From the NCBI GenBank assembly GCA_030615165.1, contig JAUWZW010000002.1, positions 1 to 40,312 on the forward strand: a DNA stretch of 40,312 nucleotides, written 5' to 3'. The notes beneath the pieces were generated by a model, which was not told where the DNA came from, did no database searches, and saw only the letters and a list, made by a program, of their open reading frames with translations. Source of the DNA: Candidatus Aenigmatarchaeota archaeon (GTDB lineage: Archaea > Aenigmatarchaeota > Aenigmatarchaeia > QMZP01). This document shows, one piece after another, positions 8,374-16,715 of this stretch (within the stretch, counting starts at the first letter, position 1; each line of letters opens with the position of its first letter). Position numbers and translations under genes: made by a program.

Positions 8374-9381
8374 TTATGTGTACTCCTTTAATTTTTCTGC
8401 ATAGAAGCTAACAGTCCTTTCCAAACCCTCTTCAAAACTCACCTTGGGATACCATCCTATATCCTTATTAAATCTGGAAAAATCTACCACAACATCTCCT
8501 ATGTCCAGTTTCTTTTTATCCTCTGGGAACGGAACATGTTTTATGGTTGTTGAGCGGTTCATAATCCTTTTAACAGTTTCATTGACAGCAACAACCATAT
8601 CTTTAAATGAAATACCTCTGCCTGTACCTATTAAATAATATTTGCCTCTGGCCTTGCTGGATGACTGGAAGGCCAGGAGAAAAGCATCAACAACGTTTTG
8701 CACATAATTATAATCTCTGAGAAATTTCCCATCATCGTAAACTGTGATGGGCTCACCAAATATAGCCTTTTTTATCGTATTGTTAAGCACGCCTCTGTGG
8801 GGGTTAATTAATTCTTGTCTTTCTCCGAATATATTTGCGAGCCTTAAAGTAACTGTTTTTAAACCGTAAACGTTATGATAAATCTGCAAATATTTTTCAC
8901 ATGCCAGTTTGTTGGCATCATATATTGATAGAGGATTCGTGGCCAGATTCTCATTTACAGGTAATTTAGCTATTTTTCCTATCTCCGCAACTGTTCCAGA
9001 GAATATAATACAGGTGCTGTCATTATATTTCCTCGAGGCCTCAAGTATGTTCAATGTTCCATTGCAATTTATATCCAGGTCCAACTGCGGATTTTCCATA
9101 GAAACAAAATTACTGGTTTGAGCACCTAAATGAAAAATTACGTCTTTTTCTGGAACCACTTTTTCTATTTTTCCTTCCTCCCTGATATCACCCTTTACAA
9201 ATTTGACCTTGTTTCTAATCCCCTTAATATTTCTGGCTTTTTTTAAAGACCTGCCATATAAAGTTACATCTGCCCCTAATTTCACACATCTGTGGGCCAG
9301 ATTGCTGCCTATGAAACCCAGACCACCGGTGATTAAGACCTTCTTGTCTTCCAGGCCCTTTATTTTAAAACCCTTTTTCAT
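8374..9381 (-). CDS. NAD-dependent nucleotide-sugar epimerase/dehydratase (extended SDR)
   Basis: The 335 residues begin with the Rossmann loop VLITGGLGFIGSNLAH (about residues 15-30). An Asp-containing loop (KGDIRE), a catalytic-type IFSGTVAEIG strand and the Tyr-x3-Lys pair in IYDANKLACEKY follow. Further motifs are TLRLANIFGERQ, VYDDGKFLRDYNYVQNVVDAF and the C-terminal VSFEEGLERTVSFY. It could be a 4-epimerase, a 4,6-dehydratase or a 4-ketoreductase; the sequence does not decide. A ketoreductase or dehydratase would complete the neighbouring deoxysugar pathway (inferred). It is a relative of the relic at 7761-8331. Confidence 0.82.
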   Translation of the reverse strand: MKKGFKIKGLEDKKVLITGGLGFIGSNLAHRCVKLGADVTLYGRSLKKARNIKGIRNKVKFVKGDIREEGKIEKVVPEKDVIFHLGAQTSNFVSMENPQLDLDINCNGTLNILEASRKYNDSTCIIFSGTVAEIGKIAKLPVNENLATNPLSIYDANKLACEKYLQIYHNVYGLKTVTLRLANIFGERQELINPHRGVLNNTIKKAIFGEPITVYDDGKFLRDYNYVQNVVDAFLLAFQSSSKARGKYYLIGTGRGISFKDMVVAVNETVKRIMNRSTTIKHVPFPEDKKKLDIGDVVVDFSRFNKDIGWYPKVSFEEGLERTVSFYAEKLKEYT

Positions 9382-9433
9382 ATGATAGACTATACGATAT
9401 TGTTTTATAAATCTGCTGTTTAGTTATATATTA

Positions 9434-9721
9434 GTGCAAAATCACTTGAGGAAATTTATATGGACACTTCAAAAGATAGAAGAAATTTGGAGCCAAATAG
9501 GAAATGATTTAATAGAATATATTACAGACAATACACCAAAAAAACAGGGACTTTTTACATCAGGTATGCACATACCAGTAGTGCCTCCCAAAAAATTTAA
9601 ACAGGATAAACCAGACCATGTTTTGCTCCTAGCGTGGAATCACGAAGCTGAAATTTTGGAAAAGGAATACAGAGGAGGAGGCAAGTTTATAATACCTGTA
9701 TCAAATGTAAAAATAATTTAG
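9434..9721 (+). pseudogene. Fragment of a second sugar C-methyltransferase
   Basis: This GTG-started frame of 95 codons matches only the last part of the methyltransferase domain at 6019-7752: LIEYITDNTPKKQGLFTSG parallels ILDYISDSTPFKQGLYTPG, and LLLAWNHEAEILEKE parallels LFIWNHAKEVIEKE. The zinc site, SAM-binding motif and cupin are absent. It is a C-terminal remnant of a paralogue and unlikely to be a working enzyme, although the frame is still open. Confidence 0.7.
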
Positions 9722-9722
9722 C

Positions 9723-10676
9723 CTATAAGGTACGGCTATTGATTTTTATAGGATTTCTGTACCACAGCCCAAAACCCGGAATACCTGTAATATAGTCAGT
9801 TATTAGCATAAGAAGCGAGAGGGCAATAGCTGATTCAGGTGCTATCCCTGCATAAGCCAGGAAAAATACCATCGTGACATCCCTTGTCCCGAGACCAGAA
9901 AAAGAGATCGGCAGTATGAATAAAAGATTAACAATGGGAATTACAGTAAATAAAAGCCCATAAGGTACATTTAAACCTAATGCAAGAGCGAAAATCCAGA
10001 CATAAAAAATAGTCAGGGCCCAGGAAAACAAGGTTAATACTAGATTAACGAACATTAACATCTTTCGCTCGAGCAGCAGCTCTAACCCAGAATAAAAATC
10101 ATTGTAAACACCCTTAATTTTGGTCTTATGCTGCTCTGGAATAAGCCTTCTATAAAAAGGTCCCATGATAAACGAAACTGCCTCTTTTCTGGAAAACAAA
10201 AATATAATACCCAGAAAAACCGCAAACAAAATAACAGTCAAAAGCAGTAATGATGTATCTTTAACATAAAATGCAGCAAACGTTCCCAACCCAATTATAC
10301 ATAGCGTAAACAGGACGAAAATATCTACTATCCTGTCCACTATAACCGTTGTAAGGGATTTTCCGATTCTTTCTTTCAGATAGTATGATCTTGCAAGGTC
10401 TCCCAGCTTACCAGGAGTTATAAGACCTAAAGAAAACCCGACCAGCCATGCCTTCATTGCCTCAGCAAACGGGCAGGCCAGTTTATAAGAGCTTATAAGC
10501 ACCTTCCATTTTGCAGTTTTTATTAGAATTACAAAAACTGTAAAAATTAAACCACAAATATAGAAATAAAAATTAAGACCGGCTAAAGTTTTCCATATCT
10601 CCAAAAGGTTTAGATTTAGAATTAGATACAGGAATATAAAAATACCTATCAGGGGGAGGAATTTTGAGATTTTCAT
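9723..10676 (-). CDS. Flippase-like UPF0104/AglD-type integral membrane protein
   Basis: A complete 317-residue member of the lysylphosphatidylglycerol-synthase TM-region family with seven or eight hydrophobic helices. Family marks are KTAKWKVLISSYKL (about residues 49-62), GLITPGKLGDLARSYYLK (about 79-96), TTVIVDRIVDIF and FSGLGTRDVTMVF near the C-terminus. Archaeal relatives act with lipid-linked glycans; transport or transfer is not proven for most. It is the intact paralogue of the truncated gene at 1-500 and of the scar at 2700-2795, so at least three copies have existed here. Confidence 0.8.
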   Translation of the reverse strand: MKISKFLPLIGIFIFLYLILNLNLLEIWKTLAGLNFYFYICGLIFTVFVILIKTAKWKVLISSYKLACPFAEAMKAWLVGFSLGLITPGKLGDLARSYYLKERIGKSLTTVIVDRIVDIFVLFTLCIIGLGTFAAFYVKDTSLLLLTVILFAVFLGIIFLFSRKEAVSFIMGPFYRRLIPEQHKTKIKGVYNDFYSGLELLLERKMLMFVNLVLTLFSWALTIFYVWIFALALGLNVPYGLLFTVIPIVNLLFILPISFSGLGTRDVTMVFFLAYAGIAPESAIALSLLMLITDYITGIPGFGLWYRNPIKINSRTL

Positions 10677-10765
10677 GAATAAGTTTTAACTTGAGTATAA
10701 ATATTCTTATATCTATTCTTTGGTATCCGAAGAAAACATTTAAAGGATTACTTAAACTGTATAAC

Positions 10766-11728
10766 ATGAAAACAATTTTGGTAACGGGCTGCGCAGGTTT
10801 TATAGGTTCTCATATAGCAGAACGGCTACTTAATGAGGGCCATATGGTTGTGGGTGTGGATAATTTTCATCCTTATTACCAAAGAGCATTGAAAGAGAGG
10901 AACATGGATGGATTCAAAAAACACAAAAACTTTAAATTTTTCGAGGGATCCATACTTGATGACAAGTTGCTGAATATTCTAGCAAAGGAGGACATAGATA
11001 TTATAAACCATCAGGCAGCAATAGCAGGTGTCAGGAATTCCATAAAATCTCCCTTAGAGTATTTGAGTATAAACACCCTAGGAACATTGAAACTTCTTGA
11101 CAGGTTCAGGGATGCGGAGAAATTCATATTTGCATCCTCATCTTCTGTATATGGCGATGTCGCGGATAATGAGTTGCCGATTAAGGAAGACAGGAAACCC
11201 AAACCCATATCACCATATGCTCTCTCCAAGTTGCAGGCAGAAGAGTGGTGTAAGCTCTTCTCTAATTTGTACGGCATCAGGTCAATTATTTTAAGATATT
11301 TCACAGTATATGGACCCCGTCAAAGACCGGACGAAGCAGTGGAAAAATTCATGAGAAAAATACTCTCCGGAGAACCCATAGAAATCTATGGCGATGGAGA
11401 GCAAACAAGAGATTTTACTTATGTGGGTGATGTTGTGAATGCCAATATACTCACTCTTTCTAAAGGAAGCGGTGTATTTAATATAGCCAGCGGGAAGAGG
11501 ATAAGCGTCAATAAGTTGGTAGAGCTTTTGAAAAAAGCAACAAAGAAGGAAGTAAAGGTAAACATGATAGAGAGACAGATAGGCGATGTTTCCCACACAT
11601 GGGCCAACATAGATAAATCAAAAAACGAGCTCGGATTCAGACCAGCCACTGATATAGAGACTGGACTAAGAAACCAATTCGAGCATGTTCAATCACTGGC
11701 AAAATCTCTTCCCACCCTTTCTGATTAA
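10766..11728 (+). CDS. UDP-glucuronate/UDP-glucose 4-epimerase-type SDR
   Basis: Starting at 10766 gives a 320-residue extended SDR: TGCAGFIGSHIAERLL, then VDNFHPYYQRALKERN, which resembles the DN...YY..ALK loop of UDP-glucuronate 4-epimerases. FASSSSVYGD, the pair Tyr-x3-Lys in SPYALSKLQAEEW, RYFTVYGPRQRPD, YGDGEQTRDFTYVGDVV and GDVSHTWANI follow. The track's earlier start (10691) would add 25 unrelated residues. A TTTAAA at about 10739-10744 sits some 26 bp before 10766, supporting a leaderless mRNA from the shorter start. It would interconvert gluco and galacto UDP-sugars for the surface glycan, fed by the UDP-glucose dehydrogenase operon further right. Confidence 0.85.
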   Translation: MKTILVTGCAGFIGSHIAERLLNEGHMVVGVDNFHPYYQRALKERNMDGFKKHKNFKFFEGSILDDKLLNILAKEDIDIINHQAAIAGVRNSIKSPLEYLSINTLGTLKLLDRFRDAEKFIFASSSSVYGDVADNELPIKEDRKPKPISPYALSKLQAEEWCKLFSNLYGIRSIILRYFTVYGPRQRPDEAVEKFMRKILSGEPIEIYGDGEQTRDFTYVGDVVNANILTLSKGSGVFNIASGKRISVNKLVELLKKATKKEVKVNMIERQIGDVSHTWANIDKSKNELGFRPATDIETGLRNQFEHVQSLAKSLPTLSD

Positions 11729-11769
11729 TAGGGATTGCTGCTGAAATTTTAAAAACTTAGAGCAACGTG

Positions 11770-11892
11770 TTATTTATCTTCAAGCCTTCCTTTCTTATAA
11801 GCTTCAAACTCCTTCCAGAAATCCACATTTGGCTCGTAGCCGAACTTTCTCTAGCCTTTGTGATGTCTCCACACCACCTCTCCGTTTCCGTG
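11770..11892 (-). pseudogene. C-terminal remnant of an SDR epimerase
   Basis: Too broken for the ORF track. On the minus strand one frame reads GEVVWR, another DITKARE, and the first resumes as KFGYEPNVDFWKEFEAYKKG before TAA at 11770. Together these form the standard C-terminus of nucleotide-sugar epimerases (compare GDVSHTWANIDKSKNELGF in the gene ending at 11728). Two frame changes and an in-frame TAG show it is dead. It lies in the 202-bp gap between two intact SDR genes. Confidence 0.65.
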
Positions 11893-11930
11893 CTAGTAAT
11901 AGTTTAAATTCTGTATAGAGCCAAATGGGT

Positions 11931-12872
11931 TTATCGTGTTTTGAAATATTGTATGGTTTCCTTCAGCCCTTCTTCCAACCCGATTTTGGGTTCCCAGTTC
12001 AAAATCCTCTTTGCCTTGCTTATGTCAGGCCTTCTTCTGACAGGGTCATCACTTGGCAAGGGCTTGAAAACAATCTCTGAATTCGATTTCGTCAAATCCT
12101 TGACTATTTTAGCAAGATGCAAAATAGATGTTTCATTGGGGTCCCCTATGTTAAAGACCCCGCCGCTTAAACCATCTGTGAACATTAATTTTTCCAAGGC
12201 ATCTACCATATCAGAAATGTAACAGAAGCTCCTCGTTTGTTTTCCGTCACCGTAAACTGTTATTGGTTCACTCCTCAAGACCTGCATGATGAAATTCGGT
12301 ACCACTCTCCCGTCGTTTTTTCTCATTTTGGGGCCGAAGCAATTAAAAATCCTCGCTATCCTCACATCCATTTTATGGATTCTGCAGAAGGACATCGTTA
12401 AGGCCTCGGCGAATCTTTTTGATTCATCATAGCAGCTGCGCAGACCTATGGGATTAACATGACCAAAGTAAATTTCTTTCTGCGGATGTTGTTCAGGATT
12501 TCCATAAACTTCGGAGGTGGATGCCAACAAAAATCTTGCATTCTTTTCCCTAACCAGATTGAGCATGTGATAAGTTCCGAAAGAATTGGCGAGCATGGTT
12601 TTTATGGGGAGCTTCTGATAATCCACAGGAGATGCAGGGGAGGCCAGATGGAATATGTGGTCTATCTTGCCGGTTTTTTCTGCGCCCAGCGCTTTCGAGA
12701 CATCATGTTCGATTAAAGAAAAATTTTCATTTTTAATAAGACCCGCTACGTTATCCTTTGTCCCTGTGATGAAATTATCAACACAGACCACCCTGTAACC
12801 CCTTTCCAGCAAATCTTCACATAACCAGGAACCAATAAAACCAGCTCCTCCTGTCACAAGGCAAGTTTGCAT
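11931..12872 (-). CDS. UDP-glucuronate decarboxylase (UDP-xylose synthase type)
   Basis: Converts UDP-glucuronate to UDP-xylose (or the 4-keto pentose) with bound NAD. The sequence has the specific marks of this SDR branch: TGGAGFIGSWLCEDLL, HLASPASPVDYQKLPI, STSEVYGNPEQHPQKE, HVNPIGLRSCYDESKRFAE (containing Tyr-x3-Lys), RIARIFNCFGPKM and GDGKQTRSFCYISDMVDAL. The start is set at 12872: AGGAGGGAT lies just upstream, inside the end of the nucleotidyltransferase gene, which stops one base before. The track's 12923 start adds 17 residues in another gene's sequence. It completes the pathway glucose-1-P, UDP-glucose, UDP-glucuronate, UDP-xylose encoded by this three-gene operon. Confidence 0.9.
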   Translation of the reverse strand: MQTCLVTGGAGFIGSWLCEDLLERGYRVVCVDNFITGTKDNVAGLIKNENFSLIEHDVSKALGAEKTGKIDHIFHLASPASPVDYQKLPIKTMLANSFGTYHMLNLVREKNARFLLASTSEVYGNPEQHPQKEIYFGHVNPIGLRSCYDESKRFAEALTMSFCRIHKMDVRIARIFNCFGPKMRKNDGRVVPNFIMQVLRSEPITVYGDGKQTRSFCYISDMVDALEKLMFTDGLSGGVFNIGDPNETSILHLAKIVKDLTKSNSEIVFKPLPSDDPVRRRPDISKAKRILNWEPKIGLEEGLKETIQYFKTR

Positions 12873-12873
12873 T

Positions 12874-13629
12874 TCAATCCCTCCTGTTGAGCAACTCTTT
12901 CTCTGTAGCCAAAAGAGCCTCATGCGTTCCTACATCCCTGTATATGCCCCTGTGCACAACAGCATAGCACGGCAGACCTTGTTTGAGCATTAATATTATG
13001 GAATCTGTTATCTGGTATTCACCCTTTGCCCCCTTGGGTGTTTTTTCTATAAATCCGAATATCTCCGGCTCGAAAACATAAACCCCGTTTATACCCAGCC
13101 ATTCTCCATTAGTTTTGAGCCTTTCCAGCTCTTCATCTGTCTGCGGCTTTTCCATCATATCAAGAATTTTTCCGTTTTTGTCTATCTTAACTATGCCATA
13201 TCTTTTCGGGTCTGTTATAGCTGAAAGCCCCAGGGTACACTTAGAACCTGTTTTCTTATGTAATTCAACCAAATCCCTGACCAATTTATCCTTGGGTTCT
13301 ATTATCTCATCACCCAATGTAGCAACAAAGGTTTCGTTGTTTACCAGGGGTTTTGCTATATAGATGGCCTTTGCAACACCCAGCAATTCTGTCTGAAATC
13401 TGTAGGAGACATCAACACCTGTCCATTTACCGTCCCTAAGATAGTCAAGAATAGCCCCTTTGTTGTTACCTACTATGACTATTATGTTTTTTACGCCACC
13501 CGCCTTGAAAAGGTCTACAGCATGCTGTAAAAGCGGCTTGCCGCACACATGTACCATTTCCTTGGGTATGGAATATGTTAACGGTTCCAATCTTTCTCCC
13601 TTCCCAGCAGCTAGTATAACACCTTTCAT
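12874..13629 (-). CDS. Sugar-1-phosphate nucleotidyltransferase (UTP-glucose-1-P/dTTP-glucose-1-P type)
   Basis: The 251 residues from 13629 show GVILAAGKGERLEPLTYSIPKEM, the nucleotide-binding signature, then GKPLLQHAVDLFKAGGVKNI, LLGVAKAIYIAK, VATLGDEII (metal-binding Asp), EKPQTDEE and WLGINGVYVFEPEIF. The length, and the QTELLGVAKAI pattern similar to GalU, favour UDP-glucose formation, which fits the UDP-glucose dehydrogenase gene just upstream. The track start at 13671 would add 14 residues encoded by a hairpin. The shorter start is supported by the leader motif (CCGTCA-N8-AAGGCGAGGT-AT-ATG) shared with two other genes in the window. Confidence 0.85.
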   Translation of the reverse strand: MKGVILAAGKGERLEPLTYSIPKEMVHVCGKPLLQHAVDLFKAGGVKNIIVIVGNNKGAILDYLRDGKWTGVDVSYRFQTELLGVAKAIYIAKPLVNNETFVATLGDEIIEPKDKLVRDLVELHKKTGSKCTLGLSAITDPKRYGIVKIDKNGKILDMMEKPQTDEELERLKTNGEWLGINGVYVFEPEIFGFIEKTPKGAKGEYQITDSIILMLKQGLPCYAVVHRGIYRDVGTHEALLATEKELLNRRD

Positions 13630-13743
13630 ATACCTCGCCTTCCTATCGGTGACGGGGATTGCCTTCGGCAATCAATCGACACCTCGCCTTGGATCTTTGT
13701 GATACTCAGTCTTCGACTGAGCCAATCTGCCTGGCCAGCAGAT
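13630..13743 (-). promoter_or_regulatory. Hairpin-rich leader with two AAGGCGAGGT copies between ugd and the nucleotidyltransferase gene
   Basis: Three hairpins lie in a row: 13657-13673 (7-bp stem, 3-nt loop), 13705-13721 (7-bp stem, 3-nt loop) and 13725-13743 (6-bp stem). On the transcribed strand AAGGCGAGGT occurs twice (13690-13681 and 13641-13632). The second copy is preceded by CCGTCA and eight bases and ends two bases before the ATG at 13629. The same arrangement precedes 19783 and 23257. The array overlaps the C-terminal codons of the UDP-glucose dehydrogenase frame, whose last about 17 residues look like a read-through of it. Confidence 0.6.
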
Positions 13744-15030
13744 GCCCTCAAAATTCTTTACACTTGAAGGATTTAAAACCTTTCTACCCTCAATAATTAC
13801 CTTGTTTTTCATCACATCAAAGTCCTTGTCGGAGAGGTTCTTAAATTCTTTCCAGTTTGTCAAAATCAAGCAACCGTCCGCATCCTTCAGACACTCTCTG
13901 GAATTGCTGCAGTACTCTATATCCCCATGCATTTTCCTCATGTTATCCATTGCCTGAGGGTCATATGCTGAAACTTTTGCACCCCTTTCCTTAAGCATTG
14001 AAATAACATCAATGGCGGGTGCTTCCCTTACATCATCGGAATCGGGCTTGAATGCGAGACCAAGAGCCGCGATTTTCTTGTTCTGTAACCCGTCAGTCCT
14101 GTTTTCCAGCATATCCACCAAAATCCTTCTCTGCTTCTTGTTCACATTCAGGACAGTGTTTAGAATCTGTGTATCATAACCCAAAGCCTTTCCCTTTGCT
14201 ACGATGGCAGCAATATCTTTGGGAAAACATGAACCCCCAAAACCTGCCCCAGCCCGCAGGAATTTGGGTGATATTCTGCTATCCATACCAACACCCTTCA
14301 TCACATTATATACATCAATCCCTAATCTCTTGCATATATTCCCAATCTCATTCGAGAGTGAAATCTTTGTTGCAAGCATTGCATTTGCAGCATACTTTAT
14401 CATCTCCGCTGTTTTCAGGTTTGTTCTCAAAACAGGGGCATTGAAATTGAAGTAAATCTTCTCTAAAACATCCCCGGACCTTTTATCATACTGCCCGATA
14501 ACAATTCTGTCCGGGTTTAGAAAATCCTCCAATGCATTACCTTCCCTGAGGAACTCCGGATTCACGCACACCCCTATATCATCACCAACCCCCTTCCCGG
14601 ATTTTTCTTCCAGATGCGGGATAACATTGATTTCTGTGGTACCCGGCACAACAGTGGATTTGACTACAATAACATGATAGCCTTCCTTGTTTTTTAGGGC
14701 AGTTCCTATGTCCTTTGATACCTGTTCAATATACCTTAAATCCATGGAACCATCCTGATTGGAGGGTGTTCCAACACAAATCATGGTCAGGTCGGAATTT
14801 GTAATCGCCCGGGTAAGGTCTGTTGTTGCCCTGAAAACACCCTTTGCTGTAACATTTTCCAGGTATTTTTTCAACTGTTTTTCATAAATTGGCGGCTCGG
14901 CTTTGTTTATCTGTTTTATCTTTTTTTCATCAACATCCATGCAAATAACATTGTTCCCCATCTTCGCGAATCCTACGCCTGTGCACAGCCCAACATAACC
15001 CGTGCCGATAATGCTTATATTCATGCTCAT
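13672..15030 (-). CDS. UDP-glucose 6-dehydrogenase (UDPGDH family)
   Basis: Oxidises UDP-glucose to UDP-glucuronate with two NAD+. The family marks run in order: NAD-binding IGTGYVGLCTGVGFAKMG, CVGTPSNQDGSMDLRYIE, VVKSTVVPGTTE, NPEFLREGNALEDFLNPDRIV, EMIKYAANAMLATKISLSNE, catalytic Cys in GAGFGGSCFPKDI, GLAFKPDSDDVREAPA and the C-terminal VIIEGRKVLNP. It is 452 residues; the tail after ICWPGR is encoded by the hairpin leader and is not conserved-looking. It heads the operon with the nucleotidyltransferase and UDP-glucuronate decarboxylase. An ATG two codons in (MNISIIG) is an equally good start. Some relatives oxidise GDP-mannose or UDP-N-acetylmannosamine instead. Confidence 0.9.
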   Translation of the reverse strand: MSMNISIIGTGYVGLCTGVGFAKMGNNVICMDVDEKKIKQINKAEPPIYEKQLKKYLENVTAKGVFRATTDLTRAITNSDLTMICVGTPSNQDGSMDLRYIEQVSKDIGTALKNKEGYHVIVVKSTVVPGTTEINVIPHLEEKSGKGVGDDIGVCVNPEFLREGNALEDFLNPDRIVIGQYDKRSGDVLEKIYFNFNAPVLRTNLKTAEMIKYAANAMLATKISLSNEIGNICKRLGIDVYNVMKGVGMDSRISPKFLRAGAGFGGSCFPKDIAAIVAKGKALGYDTQILNTVLNVNKKQRRILVDMLENRTDGLQNKKIAALGLAFKPDSDDVREAPAIDVISMLKERGAKVSAYDPQAMDNMRKMHGDIEYCSNSRECLKDADGCLILTNWKEFKNLSDKDFDVMKNKVIIEGRKVLNPSSVKNFEGICWPGRLAQSKTEYHKDPRRGVD

Positions 15031-15082
15031 ATTTACTCAGTAAGGTATTAATATTTATATTTCTGATTTTAAACTGATATTT
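15031..15082. promoter_or_regulatory. Divergent promoter between ugd operon and nucleotidyltransferase
   Basis: The 52-bp gap contains one near-symmetric AT box, AATATTTATATTT (about 15048-15060), centred about 26 bp from both start codons (15030 minus and 15083 plus). A single TATA region can thus place leaderless starts in both directions. No clear Shine-Dalgarno sequence precedes either ATG. Confidence 0.5.
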
Positions 15083-15799
15083 ATGAAAAAGATTGAAACA
15101 GCAGTGCTGCTTTGCGGAGGAAAAGGAACAAGGCTGAGACCTGTAACGTATGAGATACCAAAGTCCCTTGTACCGATACAGGGTAAAACCCTCTTGGAAC
15201 ACCTGCTCGATCTCCTGAAGAAGTATGGAATAAAAAATGTAATATTATCCGTTGGCTACCTAAAGGACAACATAAAGCAGCATTTTGGGGATGGTTCGAG
15301 ATTCGGTATAAATATAACTTATGTTGAGGAGGATACACCGTTGGGAACAGCCGGACCTTTGGGGTTACTCAAAACCCTCAACATGTTACCGAACAGGGCA
15401 TTCATAACCTCAAACGGAGACGAACTCAAGGATATAAATATAACAGAGATGTACAAACTACACAAAGCGAAGAATGCACTGGCAACCATAGCCCTGACAA
15501 GGGTAGAAGACCCAAGCCAGTATGGTGTTGCAAGACTGGAGGGAAACAGGATTCTGGAGTTTGTGGAAAAGCCAAAAAAGGGGGAAGCACCATCCAATTT
15601 AATCAATTCAGGGTTCTATATACTGGAGCCATCAATTGTAGATATAGTCCACAATGGTTTTGCGATGCTCGAAAAAGATGTTTTCCCGCTCCTTGCAAGA
15701 CAGGGCAAACTTTTCGGTTTTTCATTCAAAGGGCAATGGTTTGATATCGGAAACCCCGAGAGACTTGAAAAAGCAAGAAGGGAATGGAAGGGGATTTAA
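15083..15799 (+). CDS. NDP-sugar nucleotidyltransferase (RmlA/GMP-like short form)
   Basis: A 238-residue enzyme with AVLLCGGKGTRLRPVTYEIPKSLVPI, which binds the nucleotide and sugar phosphate, followed by GKTLLEHLLDLLKKYGI, EDTPLGTAGPLGLL, TSNGDELKDI (metal site), EFVEKPKKGE, INSGFYILEP and GQWFDIGNPERLEKA. The closest types are mannose-1-P guanylyltransferase-like and glucose-1-P thymidylyltransferase-like short pyrophosphorylases; it lacks a C-terminal left-handed helix domain. It could supply the dTDP-glucose needed by the deoxysugar genes (inferred), since no other candidate for that step is in the window. Confidence 0.82.
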   Translation: MKKIETAVLLCGGKGTRLRPVTYEIPKSLVPIQGKTLLEHLLDLLKKYGIKNVILSVGYLKDNIKQHFGDGSRFGINITYVEEDTPLGTAGPLGLLKTLNMLPNRAFITSNGDELKDINITEMYKLHKAKNALATIALTRVEDPSQYGVARLEGNRILEFVEKPKKGEAPSNLINSGFYILEPSIVDIVHNGFAMLEKDVFPLLARQGKLFGFSFKGQWFDIGNPERLEKARREWKGI

Positions 15800-15829
15800 C
15801 CTTTATAATTCCACTGCTTAATATTAATC

Positions 15830-16567
15830 ATGAGAAAGGCGTTTTCCTTGATTTCAGGGGTTTTGTTTCTGGCAATCACCATAACAGCGGTTGTTGTTGT
15901 ATATCAAGCCGGGATGCCCATCGTCAAGAGGATGCAGGTATCTGCAGCAATAGAGCAGATGAAAACAACATTTGTAGAGCTGGACGAGCTGATAAGACAG
16001 ATAGCAGCTGAGGGGGCTGGTTCCAAGAGAGCGGTTCAGCTGAGGGTGGACCCGGGCAAGCTCATAGTTAATGAAATCCAGGACTCTATTTACTGGGAAC
16101 TGGAGACATATGCAATGATTATCTCACCGAGAACCAAACAGCAGTTTGGCAACATTGCTGTGGGTTCAAATCTGAATACAAGGGTATATGAGGCAAACTA
16201 TACAAGGGTATCACCGGAGATTAAATGTTATGTGATGGAGAATGAACATCTGAAGGTTTATGTGAGAAAGGTAGGTGTCAACACATCTCAAGACGGCTGG
16301 GAGAATTTCAACACAAGCTCACTTGTCATTGCAATCTACAACAAGGATATGAATGAATGGCTTGAGAATGAGGGGTTTCTGGAGATAACAGTTGATGATA
16401 ATACAAATTCAAAAACAGGAAATGGCTATACAATACCACTCGAGACAGGGTACAATCTGCCGTATGGAGCGGTAACAGCACATATGAACTCCAGCTATCT
16501 CGCATACAGCATAAACTTCACCCTTGGGTCAGGTGCTGACTTTTTGGATATTGAGGCAAGCACCTAA
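15830..16567 (+). CDS. Type IV pilin-like single-span membrane protein
   Basis: The 245 residues begin MRKAFSLISGVLFLAITITAVVVV: a short basic head, one long hydrophobic helix and then an extracellular domain, the arrangement of archaeal pilins and minor pilins. The mature part contains several N-x-S/T sites (NTS, NSS, NFT) and could be glycosylated. It resembles the protein at 28303-28986 in layout and in the segment following the helix (MPIVKRM versus IPLIEKR, then a charged helix and GAGSKRAVQLRV versus GAGKVEIDIPEN). A role as a minor pilin or pilus anchor is inferred. A TATA-like sequence (TTTATAAT) lies about 26 bp upstream. The hairpin repeat begins directly after its stop codon. Confidence 0.6.
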   Translation: MRKAFSLISGVLFLAITITAVVVVYQAGMPIVKRMQVSAAIEQMKTTFVELDELIRQIAAEGAGSKRAVQLRVDPGKLIVNEIQDSIYWELETYAMIISPRTKQQFGNIAVGSNLNTRVYEANYTRVSPEIKCYVMENEHLKVYVRKVGVNTSQDGWENFNTSSLVIAIYNKDMNEWLENEGFLEITVDDNTNSKTGNGYTIPLETGYNLPYGAVTAHMNSSYLAYSINFTLGSGADFLDIEAST

Positions 16568-16693
16568 TCCCTTTCTTTCGGGAAAGAAAGGTCTAAGGTA
16601 CAAAGGTCAAACATAGTAACGGTTTGAACCGTTAACCGATGAACATACGAACAGATGAATGTTTGAGCCTTTGTATTACCCCAAAGAAAGGGA
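16568..16693. repeat. Nested inverted-repeat element, directly after the pilin-like stop codon
   Basis: The 126-bp element has perfect 11-bp inverted ends (TCCCTTTCTTT at 16568, AAAGAAAGGGA at 16683). The left end can instead fold locally as CTTTCTTTC-GG-GAAAGAAAG. Inside sits a second hairpin module (16599-16675) with its own inverted ends TACAAAGG/CCTTTGTA. The outer parts (CCCTTTCTTTC, GGAAAG or equivalent, GGTCTA, TTACCCCAAAGAAA) recur in order in intron 3 of the tRNA-Ile at 25140-25219, where the inner module is absent. Whether it is mobile DNA, an RNA or a terminator cannot be told here. Confidence 0.6.
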
Positions 16694-16715
16694 GATTGTA
16701 AAGCAATGGGTCAAT

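Noticed and set aside
13632-13690. AAGGCGAGGT pair as a target-site duplication of an inserted element
   Set aside because: The same decamer occurs at 23245 without a partner and in a fixed place before a start codon, so it looks functional rather than a duplication scar.
16568-16693. Insertion sequence or MITE with terminal inverted repeats
   Set aside because: No transposase and no clear target duplication is seen. The inverted ends may equally be an RNA stem, so it is listed as a repeat only.
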